Source of the DNA: an uncultured bacterium | GTDB lineage: Bacteria; Elusimicrobiota; Elusimicrobia; Elusimicrobiales; Elusimicrobiaceae | Direction: 5' to 3' | NCBI GenBank assembly: GCA_949298795.1 | Contig: CASFXV010000001.1 | Location: 62,001 to 126,000 of the forward strand | Length of the DNA stretch: 64,000 bases | Shown here: piece by piece, positions 61,420 to 64,000 of the stretch | Layout: the number at the start of each line of letters is the position of its first letter | Numbering within the stretch: the stretch's first letter is position 1 | Notes under the pieces: model-generated | The model's database searches: none | The model's input: only the letters and a program-made list of their open reading frames with translations | What the model was told of the DNA's origin: nothing | Made by a program: the position numbers and the translations under genes

Positions 61420-62667
61420 ATGAAAAAAATACTAAACCTGCAATGCATCAACTGCGGCAAAGAACACAAAACCAGCGAAACGGATTTTGTGTGTACGGCC
61501 TGCGGCGGAAATTTGGAAGTGAATTATGACTATAAATTAATTTCCAAACGTTTCAGCATCGGCAAATTAAAAGACAACCGGGAATACAACATGTGGCGTT
61601 ATATGGACCTGCTTCCCATTGACGACCACGACAAAGTGCCCAACGTACACGTAGGCTGGACGCCGCTGTACCGCTGCAAAAAATTGGCCAAAGAGCTGCA
61701 TATTTCCAATTTGTTTATTAAAGACGAGGGACGCAACCCCACCGGTTCCATTAAAGACCGCGGAAGCGCCGTGGCCGTGGCCCGCGCGGTGGAACTGGAT
61801 AAAGAAATTATTGCCGACGCCTCCACCGGAAACGCCAGCGATTCTTTAGCCTGCCTGACTGCCAGCCTGCCCATGAAGAGCGTTATTTTCGCTCCCACCT
61901 CCGTACCGGAGCCCAAACTGGTGCAGTTGCTGGTATACGGGGCGGATGTCATAGCGGTGGAAGGTTCTTATGATGACGCCTTTGAGCTGTGCAAACAAAC
62001 CGTGGAACAATATGGCTGGTATTCCCGCGCGGCGGGGTTTAACCCTTATACGCGCGAAGGCAAAAAAACCTGCGCTTTTGAAATTTGCGAACAGCTGGAA
62101 TGGGAAGCCCCGGACAAAGTAATTGTGGCCGTGGGAGACGGAACCATCTTATGCGGTTTATGGAAAGGATTTGTGGATTTTGCCAAATTGGGCATTATTG
62201 AATCCATGCCGCAAATGATTGCCGTGCAAGCCCAAGGAAGCGCCGCCATTAAAGAAGCGTTTGACGAAAAACGCGAGGTACGTTCCGTAAAAGCCCACAC
62301 GGTGGCGGACAGTATTTTGGTAAATTACCCGCGCGATGCGGCGCTGGCTATGCAGGCGCTGGAAGAATCCCACGGGTTTGCCGTGTCGGTAACGGACGAG
62401 GAAATCATCGCCGCCATACCGGAACTGGCCCGCAAAGCCAATATCTTTGCCGAACCCGCCGGGGCGGCCACTTACGCCGCGCTGAAAAAACTGGTGGCGG
62501 AAGGAAAGATAGAGCATGACGAATCCGTCTGTCTGATTATAGGCGGCAACGGGTTAAAGGATACGGACTCCGCCTTAAAAGCGGTCCAAACGGCAGATAT
62601 TATCCCCGCCAATATGAACGCCGTGCGCCAAGAATTAAAAAAGAAAGGGCTTATTGAAGAAGCCTAA
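61420..62667 (+). CDS. thrC: Threonine synthase
   Basis: A 415-residue PLP enzyme converting O-phosphohomoserine to threonine. A zinc-ribbon-like start (Cys-Ile-Asn-Cys and Cys-Thr-Ala-Cys) precedes the fold-type II domain, with the PLP Lys in Gly-Ser-Ile-Lys-Asp-Arg-Gly, Ser-Thr-Gly-Asn-Ala-Ser-Asp, and the phosphate loop Val-Gly-Asp-Gly-Thr. The extra N-terminal ribbon is common in one threonine synthase subgroup. Related PLP enzymes of the cysteate-synthase group cannot be fully excluded. Confidence 0.88.
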   Translation: MKKILNLQCINCGKEHKTSETDFVCTACGGNLEVNYDYKLISKRFSIGKLKDNREYNMWRYMDLLPIDDHDKVPNVHVGWTPLYRCKKLAKELHISNLFIKDEGRNPTGSIKDRGSAVAVARAVELDKEIIADASTGNASDSLACLTASLPMKSVIFAPTSVPEPKLVQLLVYGADVIAVEGSYDDAFELCKQTVEQYGWYSRAAGFNPYTREGKKTCAFEICEQLEWEAPDKVIVAVGDGTILCGLWKGFVDFAKLGIIESMPQMIAVQAQGSAAIKEAFDEKREVRSVKAHTVADSILVNYPRDAALAMQALEESHGFAVSVTDEEIIAAIPELARKANIFAEPAGAATYAALKKLVAEGKIEHDESVCLIIGGNGLKDTDSALKAVQTADIIPANMNAVRQELKKKGLIEEA

Positions 62668-62678
62668 AAATTCATATA

Positions 62679-62710
62679 AAAACCCCGGGTTCGGCCCGGG
62701 GTTTTTGTTT
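62679..62710. terminator. Bidirectional terminator
   Basis: AACCCCGGG and CCCGGGGTT with a TTCGGC loop, flanked by A and T runs, between thrC and the small membrane protein. Confidence 0.88.
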
Positions 62711-62740
62711 TATATGTTTTTATAAATTATTCTGGCGCCG

Positions 62741-62962
62741 CTACTCAAATTCACTCAGCGGGCAAATGCCGCTGGCGTCATCACAAGCGGGGCCAGGCTC
62801 CTGCGGCTGTTGCTGCGCCGCGCGCCCGCCTTGCATTTGTTTTAACGTTTGGGACTGTGTTTTTTGAAACATAGCCTGCACCTGCAGCAATACAAACAGC
62901 AGTACTCCTCCGGCCGCCAACACAATAACGGCCCCTATCCAGCCAAATCCTTTTTTATTCAT
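62741..62962 (-). CDS. Small single-pass membrane protein, hypothetical
   Basis: A 73-residue protein starting Met-Asn-Lys-Lys-Gly-Phe-Gly-Trp, followed by a 20-residue hydrophobic helix (about 9-28) and a Gln-rich soluble part with two Cys near the end (Ala-Cys-Asp-Asp, Ile-Cys-Pro-Leu). The Lys-Lys-Gly-Phe start looks like a prepilin leader but lacks the Glu at +5. No family is recognised. The terminator downstream and its position between the thrC and DUF4912 genes support a real gene. Confidence 0.5.
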   Translation of the reverse strand: MNKKGFGWIGAVIVLAAGGVLLFVLLQVQAMFQKTQSQTLKQMQGGRAAQQQPQEPGPACDDASGICPLSEFE

Positions 62963-63071
62963 GCTTTTATTGTAACAAAAAAAGATTTTTTGCCCAAGAA
63001 ATTCCCCTTCTTTAAAACTTTTTTAATTTTCCGCAAAAAAAAACCTATTTTACGCCGAATAAATGCTACAA

Positions 63072-63077
63072 TATAAT
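63072..63077 (+). promoter_or_regulatory. -10 box of the DUF4912 gene
   Basis: TATAAT, preceded directly by TACAAT, lies about 57 bases before the ATG at 63135; no clear -35. Confidence 0.4.
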
Positions 63078-63134
63078 GGCTGAAAACTATCATGCTTTTT
63101 TATTGTTTTATTCTTAAAAGGGTGAGGTAATACT

Positions 63135-64000
63135 ATGACACAAAATTTATCGTCCTCCGCGCTGGTTAAACCCGCGGTGAAAGACGCAAAAGCGGAAGCC
63201 GATATTCCGGCTTCTTACGGCAAGACTGAAAGCTACCTTTTGCCTAAAGACCCGGCCTGGCTGTTTCTGTTTTGGGAAATTACCGCCGCTACCATTGAAT
63301 GCATCAAAAGCCAATACAGCGCCGACGTATTAAACGCCGCTAAAACCATTATCCGTTTATACGACGTAACCGGCATCAGCTATTTTGACGGCACCAACGC
63401 CGTTCAATTTTATGATATGCCCGTTATTTTTGAAGCCCGCAGCTGGTACATCAACGCGCCGGCAACCGGCCGAAGCTACGTGGCGGATTTGGGCTACCTG
63501 ACGGCGGACGGCCGCTTTATTTTAGTGGCCCGCAGCAACCAAACCCTGCTGCCCCCGGGCAAAATTTCCGATATCATTGACGACAAGTGGATGATTGTGG
63601 AGGGCGACTTCCAAAAATTATTGAAACTTTCCGGGGCGGATTACATCGGCCTGGGCGCCAGCGAGCTGATGCAGGTAATCGGCCAACGCTGGAAACTGAC
63701 CCAGCTGCCTTCTTCCGGCACGCCTACGTCTTGGTCTTCCTTTGCTTTGCACTTGGAAAAACCGGAGAAAAAAGAGGACGAAGATATTTGGCTGAAAGCG
63801 GATTGCGAAATCATCATTTACGGTTCCGCCTCCAGAAACGCCACCGTGTCCATCAACGGCCAAATTATTGAATTAAAGGAAGGCAAATTCTCTATCCGCC
63901 AACACCTGCCCGCCGGCAGCGTGGTGGACTTGCCCATCAAGGCCCAAAACGCCAAAGGGGATAAAGTCCGCCAAATCAACATAAAAGCGCTTCGCGAACA
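63135..64000 (+). CDS. DUF4912 domain protein (partial at right edge)
   Basis: At least 288 residues, running off the window. Residues of about 30-165 contain Leu-Pro-Lys-Asp-Pro-Ala-Trp-Leu-Phe-Leu-Phe-Trp-Glu, Ile-Arg-Leu-Tyr-Asp-Val-Thr, a Trp-Tyr-Ile-Asn segment and Tyr-Val-Ala-Asp-Leu-Gly, the pattern of DUF4912. The later part is beta-rich, like a carbohydrate-binding or immunoglobulin-like module. DUF4912 proteins are sometimes found with glycan-active genes; the function is unknown. GTGAGG sets the start. Confidence 0.78.
   Translation, partial: MTQNLSSSALVKPAVKDAKAEADIPASYGKTESYLLPKDPAWLFLFWEITAATIECIKSQYSADVLNAAKTIIRLYDVTGISYFDGTNAVQFYDMPVIFEARSWYINAPATGRSYVADLGYLTADGRFILVARSNQTLLPPGKISDIIDDKWMIVEGDFQKLLKLSGADYIGLGASELMQVIGQRWKLTQLPSSGTPTSWSSFALHLEKPEKKEDEDIWLKADCEIIIYGSASRNATVSINGQIIELKEGKFSIRQHLPAGSVVDLPIKAQNAKGDKVRQINIKALRE

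Overview
The window reads as bacterial chromosome with moderate GC, dense genes and no rRNA, CRISPR array, phage or insertion sequence. The gene content fits a Gram-negative-type anaerobe, and I think of Elusimicrobiota (an Elusimicrobium-like gut lineage). The grounds are a type IV pseudopilin beside a prepilin peptidase, several M20 peptidases, a biotin-dependent Na+-pumping decarboxylase, bactofilin, a DUF4912 protein and many short conserved-hypothetical families. This placement is inference from family content; no marker gene was searched.

Layout. 1-4904: the tail of an M20 peptidase, then a 446-base gap holding a strikingly folded RNA candidate (377-586), an AT-rich polysaccharide pyruvyl transferase gene, and a large DUF2339 membrane protein. 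5061-12764: an ankyrin-repeat lipoprotein, an outer-membrane-like protein, tRNA-Leu(CAA), a SpoIID-type protein, an N-acetylmuramoyl-alanine amidase and a NIF3 protein. 12788-20631: two diverged M20 peptidase copies (the second frameshifted) around a pseudopilin, then prepilin peptidase, an F420-ligase-like protein, RdgB and an exported PepT-like peptidase. 20800-25278: a GIN-domain exported protein, a four-gene operon (M23 peptidase, bactofilin, SurA/PpiD-like protein, PfkB kinase) and a thioredoxin lipoprotein.

25334-34505 is a minus-strand run: AddB-like and AddA-like helicase-nuclease subunits, YbaB, a CoA-binding protein, an aldo/keto reductase and a spore-photoproduct-lyase-like radical SAM protein. 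34570-42280: SixA and UppP, then minus-strand proB-proA-proC, a Cas4/AddB-type nuclease, RsmD and a NarL/NarX-like two-component pair whose kinase has a Cys-rich N-terminus. 42409-54764 is a plus-strand stretch: PBP1A, Mfd, two SurA/PrsA-type foldases, PdxA, and BirA directly followed by the three subunits of the Na+-pumping decarboxylase. 54950-64000: a GT9 glycosyltransferase, endonuclease III, ZnuABC, a GT87-like membrane protein, an EamA transporter, threonine synthase, a tiny membrane protein and the start of a DUF4912 gene.

Working together: cell-wall genes are spread through the window (amidase, SpoIID, M23 with bactofilin, PBP1A, UppP). Protein catabolism (M20 peptidases) and the biotin-dependent Na+ pump with its own biotin ligase suggest energy from peptide or organic-acid fermentation coupled to a Na+ gradient. 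Several genes appear to have leaderless or nearly leaderless transcripts, with a -10 box 6-9 bases before the ATG. The most unusual item is the RNA at 377-586, whose first helix starts where the predicted transcript would start.
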